From: Paractinoplanes tereljensis
Lineage (GTDB): Bacteria > Actinomycetota > Actinomycetes > Mycobacteriales > Micromonosporaceae
Direction of reading: 5' to 3'
Length of the DNA stretch: 64,000 bases
Assembly (NCBI RefSeq): GCF_016862435.1
Contig: NZ_BOMY01000025.1
Coordinates: forward strand, 1 to 64,000
In this document: piece after piece, positions 16,786-24,382 of the stretch
Numbering within the stretch: position 1 is the stretch's first letter
Layout: the number at the start of each line of letters is the position of its first letter
Notes under the pieces: model-generated
Told to the model about the DNA's origin: nothing
Database searches by the model: none
Seen by the model: the letters and a program-made list of their open reading frames with translations, nothing else
Translations under genes and position numbers: made by a program

Positions 16786-16885
16786 GCGCGGTCGCCTTTA
16801 GGTCAATGAGATGGGCCCGGTTTTCCAACGCCGCACACCCCGCGGCGTCGGAAAACCGGGCCCATCTCATTGACGGCGACCGCGC
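16786..16885. repeat. Long near-perfect hairpin after ctaF (44-bp paired arms)
   Basis: The inner arms 16802-16834 and 16842-16874 are 33 bp each with one mismatch, around a 7-nt loop (ACACCCC). The pairing resumes outward as 16786-16796 with 16875-16885 (11 bp perfect) after a 5-nt one-sided bulge (TTTAG). It has no good T-run and no coding potential. It could be a bidirectional terminator for ctaCF, a small palindromic mobile element or a structured RNA. Next to it at 16935-16985 are three GGTGGTTGCG copies. Confidence 0.9.
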
Positions 16886-16987
16886 ACGGGTTAAGTGGAA
16901 CCACCCTCGTTGAGAAACAATGGGGGAGAGTGGTCAAGGCCATTGGTGGTTGCGGCCATCGGTGGTTGCGCCTGGTGGTTGCGGCCG

Positions 16988-17182
16988 TCAGGCCGCTCTG
17001 CGCTGGTGGGGGACCTGGGGGCGTTTGCCCCAGAGGTGGACGACGATCGGGGCCACTACCTCGGCGGCGCCGCAGCGGGTGCAGACCAGCTCGGGGCACT
17101 CGTCGTGGCCGTCGGGGCAGGGGGGCACCTCGAACATCATGTCGCCGTCGCAGATGACACAGCGCAGTTCGCGTTCCGACAC
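16988..17182 (-). CDS. Small zinc-ribbon protein
   Basis: 64 residues with two CxxC-type knuckles (CVICDGD and CTRCGAAE) and extra cysteines in PPCPDGHDECPELVC, giving a probable zinc-binding ribbon. Small proteins of this type are conserved in actinobacteria with unknown function. The GTG start follows GAGGAG by about 7 bases. It stands alone between ctaF and trpD. I infer nucleic-acid or protein binding only from the zinc ribbon. Confidence 0.75.
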   Translation of the reverse strand: MSERELRCVICDGDMMFEVPPCPDGHDECPELVCTRCGAAEVVAPIVVHLWGKRPQVPHQRRAA

Positions 17183-17292
17183 GGGTGGCTCCTCTCTTCA
17201 CCGGAAGCGGAATTACCCGAATGCGATTCAGACGCTGCCACGAAATCCGGGCATCTTGGAGCATTAGCGACGGCGTGTCCGCCGAGGATTTG

Positions 17293-18351
17293 TTATTCGG
17301 TGGCTTTCGCGGCCTGCGCCGCGGCCACCCAGCGGGCCAGCTGAGCCGTGGCGGCGCCCGAGTCGATAGTGTCCTGGGCGCGGGCGATTCCGGCCCGCAG
17401 CGTGTCCCTCAGGTCGCCCGGGAAGCCACCGTGCGCGGCGAACGCGGCCGCCACGTTGAGCACCACGGCGTCGCGCACCGGTCCGGCCTCGCCGGCGAAC
17501 GTGCGGTGCGCCGCCTCGGCGTTGAACTTCACGTCGTCGCCGCGCAGGTCGGCCGGCTGGCTGCGGGGCAGCCCCAGCTCGACGGCGTCGATCACCAGCT
17601 CCTCGACGGTGCCGCCGGCCGCCTTCCAGATCCGGGTCGGCGCCGCGGTGGTGAACTCGTCCAGGCCGTCCTCGCCCCGCACCACCAGGGCCGAGTCGCC
17701 GCGCCGGGCGAACACCGCGGCCATCACCGGCGCCATCCGCAGGTCGAAGCAGCCGACCATGGCGGCGGTCGGCCGGGCCGGGTTGGTCAGCGGGCCCAGC
17801 ACGTTGAAGAACGTGGGCACGCCCAGCTCGCGCCGGGTGACCGCGGCGTGCCGCATGCCGGGGTGGAAGCGGGCCGCGAAACAGAAGCCCATGCCGGCCT
17901 CGCGCACCGTGCGGGCGACGCCGGCCGGGCCCAGGTCGAGCGGGATGCCGAAGTGTTCGAGCAGGTCGGCGGTGCCGGTCGACGAGGAGGCCGAGCGGTT
18001 GCCGTGCTTGACCACGGTGACCCCGGCCGCGGCCGTGACGATCGCGGCCATCGTGGAGATGTTCACCGTGTTGGCCCGATCGCCGCCGGTGCCGACCACG
18101 TCGACCGCGTCGGTGCGGGTCTCCTCCGGCAGTTCGACCAGGGTGGCGGCAGCCAGCATGGCCTCGACCAGGCCGGCCAGCTCGGCCGGCGTCTCGCCCT
18201 TGGCGCGCAGGGCGATCGCGAACCCGGAGATCTGGACCGGCGTGGCGTTGCCCGCCATGATCTCGCCCATCGCCCAGGCGGTGTCGGCGGCGGCGAGTTC
18301 CTCGCCGCGCAGCAGGGCGCTAGTCAGGTTCGGCCAGGTGCGTGCGCCCAT
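17293..18351 (-). CDS. trpD: Anthranilate phosphoribosyltransferase
   Basis: 352 residues. TrpD transfers phosphoribose from PRPP to anthranilate in tryptophan synthesis. Family motifs are DVVGTGGDRANTVNIST (PRPP binding), KHGNRSASSSTGTADLLE, FCFAARFHPGMRHAA and FNVLGPLTNPARP. The protein is full length. It is not in a trp operon, in line with other actinobacteria where a trpD copy sits near the bc1-aa3 genes. A small receiver-like protein gene lies upstream on the same strand. Confidence 0.95.
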   Translation of the reverse strand: MGARTWPNLTSALLRGEELAAADTAWAMGEIMAGNATPVQISGFAIALRAKGETPAELAGLVEAMLAAATLVELPEETRTDAVDVVGTGGDRANTVNISTMAAIVTAAAGVTVVKHGNRSASSSTGTADLLEHFGIPLDLGPAGVARTVREAGMGFCFAARFHPGMRHAAVTRRELGVPTFFNVLGPLTNPARPTAAMVGCFDLRMAPVMAAVFARRGDSALVVRGEDGLDEFTTAAPTRIWKAAGGTVEELVIDAVELGLPRSQPADLRGDDVKFNAEAAHRTFAGEAGPVRDAVVLNVAAAFAAHGGFPGDLRDTLRAGIARAQDTIDSGAATAQLARWVAAAQAAKATE

Positions 18352-18381
18352 GGCGGGAGCCTCCGTCGGGGGGATGTGAAA

Positions 18382-18831
18382 TTAGCCGAGGTGCCCGAGC
18401 GTGCCGAGCGGCACCGCGCCGTTGCGCCGGGCGCGCAGCATCGCGGCGACCGTCTGGCCGGTGGTCACCGGGTCGAGCGGGTAGGTCAGGGTGCCGTCCA
18501 CCTGCGCGTACGCCGCGAGCCAGCGGTCGGCGGCACGGGCCAGCACGACGCAGACGGGCGGGGGAGTGGCGTACTCGTCCTTGGTCTGCCGGGCGATGCC
18601 CAGGCCGCCGGCGGGCGAGGCCTCGCCGTCCAGCACCATCAGGTCGATCTCGTACTTGTCCAGGATGATGCGGCACTCCTCCCAGGTGGAGGCGTCGACG
18701 AACTCGACCGCGAGGTCGATGGCGGGGCGGGTGCCGATGGCCATCCGGATCCGGTCCCGGACCGCGATGTCGTCGCTGTAGAGCAGGACCGTGTAGGTCT
18801 CCGGCCCGGAGGCCGCGGTTGAGTCGCTCAT
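18382..18831 (-). CDS. Receiver-like (CheY-fold) protein without output domain
   Basis: 149 residues. The N-terminal VLLYSDDIAVRDRIR and central LMVLDGEASPAGGLGIARQ resemble a response-regulator receiver, with D in the VLDGE segment as the possible phospho-acceptor. The usual switch Thr and Lys are not clear, and there is no DNA-binding domain. It may be a pseudo-receiver. The ATG at 18831 is chosen; a GTG 18 bp upstream is also possible. No histidine kinase is adjacent, so the partner is unknown. Confidence 0.75.
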   Translation of the reverse strand: MSDSTAASGPETYTVLLYSDDIAVRDRIRMAIGTRPAIDLAVEFVDASTWEECRIILDKYEIDLMVLDGEASPAGGLGIARQTKDEYATPPPVCVVLARAADRWLAAYAQVDGTLTYPLDPVTTGQTVAAMLRARRNGAVPLGTLGHLG

Positions 18832-18882
18832 AAATGTGCCCCGGTTCACGTCGTAGGTGCCGTGTGATCGTACCGAACAGGG

Positions 18883-19869
18883 TTAATCGCCGTCCGCGCG
18901 TGGTCGTACCACTGCGGGTTGTTCTGTGATCTTGTTGGCAATCGCGGCCTCGCGGGCCGCTTCCTGGGCCTCGGCCCGGTCCAGCGCCCGGTCGACCCGC
19001 CGGGCCTCGCGCTCGGACTGCTTGATCCACTGCAGGACCAGGATGCCGAGCATCGTGACGCTCACGATCTCGCCGCCGGCCCACAGGATGCCGCCCGCCG
19101 TGACCTGGTCGTTCCACGGATCCGACCAGCTCAGATGCAGGTTGGGGTAGTAGTCGCCGCCGAGCAGCGTCTTGCTCTGCATGATGGTCAGCCCGAGCAC
19201 GGTGTGGAACGGCACCGACAGCACCATCAGCAGCGCGCGGGCCGGGTAGGGCCAGCGGTTGGGCAGTGGGTCCAGGCCCAGCAGCGGCCAGAAGAACAGG
19301 CAGCCGGTGACGATGAAGTGCAGGTGGATGAACTCGTGCAGCCAGGCGTGCTCGAGCGTCTGCCGGTAGAGCCCGGTGAAGTACAGGACGAACGGGTTGG
19401 CCACGAAGATCCCGAACGCGACCAGCGGAAACGTCAGCACCCGGACCGGCCCGCTGTGGATGACCGTCAGCAGCGTCTTACGCGGAGCGCCGTGCAGGGT
19501 GCGCAGCGCGAGGGTCACCGGCGCGCCCAGGGCCAGGAAGATCGGTCCCACCATGGACAGCACCATGTGCTGGACCATGTGCACCGATACCAGCGTGGTG
19601 TCGTAGGCCTCGATGCCGCTGACCGTGACGGCCGCGATCGAGCCCAGTCCACCGGCGACGAAGGCCACCGTCCGGCCGGCCGGCCAGTGGTCGCCGCGCA
19701 ACCGGAGCTGATAGACGCCGTACCCGTACAGGGCCGCGGCGATCAGCAGGAACAGCGCGATCAGGCTGGTCAGGTTGATCTCGGTGAAGATCGAGGCCGC
19801 GGTGAACGGCGGTAGAACAGTATCTCCCGCCGCGGCCAGCAGCGGGGGCGTTTCGACTAGCAACACCAC
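18883..19869 (-). CDS. ctaG: CtaG family cytochrome c oxidase assembly protein
   Basis: A 328-residue membrane protein of the caa3_CtaG family with at least seven transmembrane segments. Histidine-containing helices VHMVQHMVLSMVGP, HEFIHLHFIVTGCLFFW and PFHTVLGL are candidate copper sites. It is thought to help insert copper into subunit I of the oxidase. The C-terminal ~45 residues are charged and coiled-coil-like. It is divergent from ctaE with about 100 bp between, where promoters for both must lie. Confidence 0.9.
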   Translation of the reverse strand: MVLLVETPPLLAAAGDTVLPPFTAASIFTEINLTSLIALFLLIAAALYGYGVYQLRLRGDHWPAGRTVAFVAGGLGSIAAVTVSGIEAYDTTLVSVHMVQHMVLSMVGPIFLALGAPVTLALRTLHGAPRKTLLTVIHSGPVRVLTFPLVAFGIFVANPFVLYFTGLYRQTLEHAWLHEFIHLHFIVTGCLFFWPLLGLDPLPNRWPYPARALLMVLSVPFHTVLGLTIMQSKTLLGGDYYPNLHLSWSDPWNDQVTAGGILWAGGEIVSVTMLGILVLQWIKQSEREARRVDRALDRAEAQEAAREAAIANKITEQPAVVRPRADGD

Positions 19870-19967
19870 CTGAGGCTAGGCCTATCCGGTCGGCGAATGT
19901 TATTCCGGGCTGCGACACGTGCCGGATTCCACCCCCCACGGCACGTTGGACTGATCGCGGGGCAATA

Positions 19968-20576
19968 ATGAGCCTCGTGACAGCGGCCCCAGCCATCGAC
20001 AAGAGCAGGATCCACTCGCTGACCCGACCGAATATGGTCAGTGTCGGGACGATCGTGTGGCTCTCCAGCGAACTCATGTTCTTCGCGGCGTTGTTCGCCA
20101 TGTATTTCTCGATTCGCGCGGCGGACTACAGCATGTGGGAAGAGCACACGCCGGAGCTGAAGCTCCCGTACGCGACCACCTTCACGGTGATTCTCGTGCT
20201 CTCCTCCGTGACCTGCCAGCTCGGCGTCTTCGCGGCGGAGAAGGGCGATGTGCATGCGCTGCGGCGCTGGTTCACGATCACCTTCGTGATGGGCCTGATC
20301 TTCGTGCTGGGCCAGGCCAACGAGTACCGCAACCTGGTCCACGAGGGCATCAAGCTCAACGGCGACGGTTACGGCTCGATGTTCTACCTGACGACCGGCT
20401 TCCACGGCCTGCACGTCACCGGTGGTCTGATCGCCTTCATCGTCTACATGATCCGTACGACCATGGGCCGGTTCACCCCGGCGCAGGCGACGTCGGCGAT
20501 CGTCGTGTCGTACTACTGGCACTTCGTGGACATCGTGTGGATCGCACTGTTCGCCATGATCTATTGGCTTCAGTGA
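19968..20576 (+). CDS. ctaE: Cytochrome c oxidase subunit III
   Basis: 202 residues with five transmembrane helices. Landmarks are GTIVWLSSELMFFAALFAMYF at the N-terminus, QANEYRNLVHEGI, TTGFHGLHVTGGLIAF and the C-terminal YYWHFVDIVWIALF. It is the first gene of the ctaE-qcrC-qcrA-qcrB operon that encodes the bc1 part and subunit III of the supercomplex. The ATG at 19968 is used; a GTG three codons later is equally possible. Confidence 0.95.
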   Translation: MSLVTAAPAIDKSRIHSLTRPNMVSVGTIVWLSSELMFFAALFAMYFSIRAADYSMWEEHTPELKLPYATTFTVILVLSSVTCQLGVFAAEKGDVHALRRWFTITFVMGLIFVLGQANEYRNLVHEGIKLNGDGYGSMFYLTTGFHGLHVTGGLIAFIVYMIRTTMGRFTPAQATSAIVVSYYWHFVDIVWIALFAMIYWLQ

Positions 20577-20625
20577 CCCGCGCCCGTCCATGAGTTTCAG
20601 GTCAAAACCCAGAGGGACACAGCTG

Positions 20626-21483
20626 ATGACTTCAGGATCCCCCGCCGGCCGGTGGCGTTTCCGGGGCGTACTCGCCCGGCGTCGCACCGCGCCGAGTCGG
20701 GCGCGCCGGCGTCTCGGCGCCGCGGTGCGCATGCTCGCCGCGCTCGCGCTCGCCGGCGGCGTATACACCGCGTTCGCCCCCGGCGCCTTCGCCGACGACA
20801 CCACCCAGCTCTCGGCCACCGCGCAAGAGGGTAAGCAGCTGTACGACAACAGCTGCATCACCTGCCACGGGCGCGACGCGCAGGGTGTCACCGGCCGGGG
20901 ACCGAGCCTGATCGGCGTCGGTTCGGCCTCGGTCGAGTTCCAGGTGGGCACCGGCCGCATGCCGATGACCCGCCAGGAGGCTCAGGCCGAGGAGAAGAAG
21001 CCGCAGTTCGACAAGACCCAGACCAAGCAGCTGGGGCAGTACATCCAGGAACTCGGCGGCGGCCCGCAGCTCCCCTCGGACGGCAAGTACACCGAGGACC
21101 TGAAGGAGAACCCCGAGGCCCTCGCCCGCGGTGGCGAGCTGTTCCGGGTCAACTGCACCTCCTGCCACGGCTTCGGCGGCGGCGGCGGCGCACTGTCCTC
21201 CGGCAAGTACGCTCCGGCCCTGCACGACGCCTCGCCCGAGACGCTCTACGCGGCCATGCTGACCGGCCCGCAGAACATGCCGGTCTTCGGCGACAACCAG
21301 CTCACGCCCGACCAGAAGCGCGAGATCATCACCTACGTCACCGTCCAGCTGCAGCAGGACAGGGACCCGGGTGGCCTGTTCAACCTGGGCCGCTACGGAC
21401 CGGTGACCGAGGGTCTGGCGATCTTCGGGGTGGGCATCACGATCCTGGTCTTCACCACCCTGTGGATTGCGGGGAAGTCATGA
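20626..21483 (+). CDS. qcrC: Di-heme cytochrome c subunit of the bc1 complex
   Basis: 285 residues. QcrC carries two c-type hemes (CITCH at 77-81, CTSCH at 177-181) that pass electrons directly from the Rieske centre to CuA of CtaC, replacing soluble cytochrome c in actinobacteria. There is an N-terminal signal/anchor helix (about 34-56) and a C-terminal transmembrane helix (about 258-280). The basic 30-residue N-terminus before the helix is long but usual. The stop overlaps the qcrA start. Confidence 0.95.
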   Translation: MTSGSPAGRWRFRGVLARRRTAPSRARRRLGAAVRMLAALALAGGVYTAFAPGAFADDTTQLSATAQEGKQLYDNSCITCHGRDAQGVTGRGPSLIGVGSASVEFQVGTGRMPMTRQEAQAEEKKPQFDKTQTKQLGQYIQELGGGPQLPSDGKYTEDLKENPEALARGGELFRVNCTSCHGFGGGGGALSSGKYAPALHDASPETLYAAMLTGPQNMPVFGDNQLTPDQKREIITYVTVQLQQDRDPGGLFNLGRYGPVTEGLAIFGVGITILVFTTLWIAGKS

Positions 21484-22580
21484 CGGCCGTGCACGACAAG
21501 TCGACGGACGCTCCGGTCGACGTGACCGATCCCCGGCTGAGCCGGTTCGAGATCGTCAAAGAGGGCGCACGGCGTGACGAGATCGAGATCGTCACGTACG
21601 AATCGCAGTTCCCCGGCGTGGACTCCAAGGCGGAGAAGCGCGTCGTGCGCAACATCGCCCTGCTGTTCCTGATCGCGGGCGTCGGCGGTTTCGCGTTCCT
21701 CGGTTTCTACATCTGGTGGCCGTGGCGCTTCGAGCTCGGCGACACGCTGAGCGACTACTACACGCCGCTGCTCGGCATCTCGCTGGCGGTCTCGCTGTTC
21801 GGTGTCGGCTTCGGCATCCTGGCCTGGGCCAAGAAGCTGCTGCCGCACGAGGTGTCGATCCAGCAGCGGCACAACGACCCCTCGCCCAGCGAGGAGCAGA
21901 TCATCACCGGCCAGACGATCCTCTTCGTGGGTGACGAGCTCGGCCAGGGCGTGCAGCGCCGGCCGCTGCTCAAGGGCGCGATCGCGATCGGCATGGCGCC
22001 GATCGGGCTGGCCGCCGCGGCGCCGCTGATCGGTGGGTTGATCGAGAACCCGCACAAGGCCGACCCGCCGATCATGTTCAGCACCGGCTTCAACAAGGCG
22101 CACAACGGTGGCAACCTGGTCCGGCTGACCCGCGACGACGGCAGCCCGATCCGCCCCGAGGACGTCAGCACCGGCGGTCAGATGACGGTCTTCCCCGGCA
22201 TCCCCGGCGGCGCGACGAACGAGTGGGCCGACTCGCCGACCCTGCTGATCCACCTGCGGCCGGACGACGCCGAGCTGACCCGGACGAACGCGAACAGCGA
22301 CACGCGTAACAAGGACTCGATGTGGGGCGATTACGTCGCCTACTCGAAGATCTGCACGCACGCCGGTTGCCCGGCGAGCCTGTACGAGCAGCAGACCAAC
22401 CGTCTGCTCTGCCCGTGCCACCAGTCGCAGTTCATGATCACCAAGAACGCGCAGCCGATCTTCGGCCCGGCCACCCGGCGTCTGCCAATGCTGCCGCTGG
22501 GCGTGGACGAGGAAGGTTACTTCGTGGCAAAGTCCGACTACAAGGACACCGTCGGACCAGACTTCTGGGAGCGGCCGTGA
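21480..22580 (+). CDS. qcrA: Rieske iron-sulfur subunit of the bc1 complex
   Basis: 366 residues. Three N-terminal transmembrane helices (about 58-80, 93-117 and 165-188) precede the Rieske domain, an actinobacterial feature. Cluster and disulfide residues lie in CTHAGC (C292, H294, C297) and CPCH (C311, C313, H314). The insertion TRNKDSMWGDYVAYSK before box 1 matches the family. Start ATG overlaps the qcrC stop and its own stop overlaps the qcrB start, so the three subunits are translationally coupled. Confidence 0.95.
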   Translation: MTAVHDKSTDAPVDVTDPRLSRFEIVKEGARRDEIEIVTYESQFPGVDSKAEKRVVRNIALLFLIAGVGGFAFLGFYIWWPWRFELGDTLSDYYTPLLGISLAVSLFGVGFGILAWAKKLLPHEVSIQQRHNDPSPSEEQIITGQTILFVGDELGQGVQRRPLLKGAIAIGMAPIGLAAAAPLIGGLIENPHKADPPIMFSTGFNKAHNGGNLVRLTRDDGSPIRPEDVSTGGQMTVFPGIPGGATNEWADSPTLLIHLRPDDAELTRTNANSDTRNKDSMWGDYVAYSKICTHAGCPASLYEQQTNRLLCPCHQSQFMITKNAQPIFGPATRRLPMLPLGVDEEGYFVAKSDYKDTVGPDFWERP

Positions 22581-24187
22581 AGCGCAAGAAAGTTGATCTC
22601 GCGCAGGCGCCGATCACCTTCGCCAAGGGGGTGGACGAGCGCTACAAGGCGGCCACCCCGCTGCGTGGCCTCCTCAACAAGGTCTTCCCCGACCACTGGT
22701 CGTTCCTGCTCGGTGAGATCGCGCTCTTCTCGTTCATCATCCTGCTCCTGACCGGTGTCTTCCTGACCCTCTTCTTCGATCCGTCGATGAAGGAGGTCGC
22801 CTACGAGGGCCCCTACTCCGCACTGCGTGGCGTCGACATGTCGGCCGCCTACGAGTCGTCCCTGCGCCTGTCCTTCGAGGTGCGCGGCGGCCTGTTCATG
22901 CGGCAGATGCACCACTGGGCGGCGCTGCTGTTCATGGCGTCGATCGTCGTGCACATGTGCCGCATCTTCTTCACCGGCGCGTTCCGCAAGCCGCGCGAGG
23001 CGAACTGGGCCATCGGTGTGGTGCTGTTCCTGCTGGGCTTCCTGGCCGGCTTCACCGGTTACTCGCTCCCCGACGACGGCCTGTCCGGCACCGGTCTCCG
23101 CATCGCCTCGGCGATCATGCTGTCCATCCCGGTGGCCGGCACCTGGATCTCGGCCTCGATCTTCGGCGGCGAGTTCCCCGGCCACCTGATCATCGGCCGG
23201 TTCTACATCGCCCACGTGCTGCTCATCCCGGGTGGCCTGCTCGCACTGATCAGCGTCCACCTGGGCCTGGTCTTCGCGCAGAAGCACACCCAGTGGCCGG
23301 GCCCGATGCGGACCAACACCAACGTGGTCGGCGAGCGGATGTTCCCGCGCTACGCGCTCAAGCAGGGCGGCTTCTTCATGGCCGTCTTCGGCACGGTGGC
23401 GCTGATGGCGGGCCTCTTCCAGATCAACCCGATCTGGCTGTTCGGCCCCTACCGCGCCTCCGAGGTCTCCTCGGCGAGCCAGCCCGACTGGTACGTCATG
23501 TTCATGGACGGCCTGGTCCGGCTCATGCCGAACTGGCAGATCTACATCGGTGACTACAGCATCCCGCCGCTGTTCTGGCCCGCCGTGGTCGGTCTCGGCG
23601 CGCTGACCACGGTCCCGATGTTCTACCCGTGGATCGAGGCCCGGCGCCTCAAGGACAAGCAGGTCCACAACCTGCTGCAGCGTCCGCGAGACAACCCGGA
23701 GCGGGTCGGCATCGGCGCGATGTCGCTGGCGTTCTTCCTGGTCGCGACCCTGTCCGGCGGCAACGACGTGATCGCCGACAAGTTCCACATCAGCCTGAAC
23801 GCGATGACCTGGGCCGGCCGCATCGGCCTGCTGATCCTGCCGCCGCTGGCCTACTACATCTCGGTCCGCGTCTGCCTGGGTCTCCAGCAGCACGACCGCG
23901 AGGTCCTGGCCCACGGCGTGGAGACCGGCATCATCCGCCGCCTCCCGAACGGCCAGTTCATGGAGGTCCACCAGCCGCTCGGCCCGGTCGACGACCACGG
24001 ACACCCGATCCCGCTCGAATACGGCGGCTGGGTGGTCCCGAAGAAGATGAACCGGGTGGGCGCCCTGGCCCCCGCCATCAAGGGCTTCTTCTTCCCGGTC
24101 GAAAAGCCGGCCGAGGCCCCGGTCTCACCCGGCATGCCGCCGGTGAGCGGCAAGGACGAACGCGAAGAAATCACCACCGGCCACTGA
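22577..24187 (+). CDS. qcrB: Cytochrome b subunit of the bc1 complex
   Basis: 536 residues. It binds two b hemes and forms the quinol oxidation and reduction sites. Heme-ligand histidines lie in QMHHWAALLFMASIVVHMCR and later in RFYIAHVLLIPGGLLALISVHL. Fused helices F-H and a ~120-residue C-terminal cytosolic tail with a GYWVVPKK-like segment are typical of actinobacterial QcrB. The GTG start overlaps the qcrA stop by 4 bp. It is the usual target of imidazopyridine-type inhibitors in mycobacteria. A strong terminator closes the operon. Confidence 0.95.
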   Translation: MKRKKVDLAQAPITFAKGVDERYKAATPLRGLLNKVFPDHWSFLLGEIALFSFIILLLTGVFLTLFFDPSMKEVAYEGPYSALRGVDMSAAYESSLRLSFEVRGGLFMRQMHHWAALLFMASIVVHMCRIFFTGAFRKPREANWAIGVVLFLLGFLAGFTGYSLPDDGLSGTGLRIASAIMLSIPVAGTWISASIFGGEFPGHLIIGRFYIAHVLLIPGGLLALISVHLGLVFAQKHTQWPGPMRTNTNVVGERMFPRYALKQGGFFMAVFGTVALMAGLFQINPIWLFGPYRASEVSSASQPDWYVMFMDGLVRLMPNWQIYIGDYSIPPLFWPAVVGLGALTTVPMFYPWIEARRLKDKQVHNLLQRPRDNPERVGIGAMSLAFFLVATLSGGNDVIADKFHISLNAMTWAGRIGLLILPPLAYYISVRVCLGLQQHDREVLAHGVETGIIRRLPNGQFMEVHQPLGPVDDHGHPIPLEYGGWVVPKKMNRVGALAPAIKGFFFPVEKPAEAPVSPGMPPVSGKDEREEITTGH

Positions 24188-24206
24188 GCCCGGCAAGAAC
24201 AAACCC

Positions 24207-24246
24207 GTGAGGGGTCCGCTTCGGCGGGCCCCTCACGCTTTTCTTT
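24207..24246 (+). terminator. Intrinsic terminator of ctaE-qcrCAB
   Basis: GTGAGGGGTCCGC (24207-24219) pairs with GCGGGCCCCTCAC (24224-24236) with one weak position, and the T-rich CTTTTCTTT follows to 24246. It begins 20 bp after qcrB. Confidence 0.85.
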
Positions 24247-24330
24247 AAGTACGCGGCCACGACGAGTCCCCGCCGCTCAGTCCCGCGCCGTCGCTGCTCA
24301 CCCTCCGCGCGCCCGCGCCGGGCGGGCCCG
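24246..24330. repeat. Left arm of an ~85-bp inverted repeat flanking the NACHT gene
   Basis: Read on the plus strand, 24246-24330 matches the reverse complement of 28176-28257 over almost its whole length. It includes one stretch of 22 identical bases (about 24272-24293) and AGTACGCGGC at the outer end, with a few short mismatches and one- to two-base gaps. Identity by eye is roughly 80-85%. It lies between the qcrB terminator and the NACHT gene. It may be a terminal repeat, or the 3' remnant of a second, inverted copy of the same gene end. Confidence 0.85.
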
Positions 24331-24382
24331 CGACCCACCCGTACGGACTCACCTGTTTGGACGGTGCTGGTTAAGTTGACGT

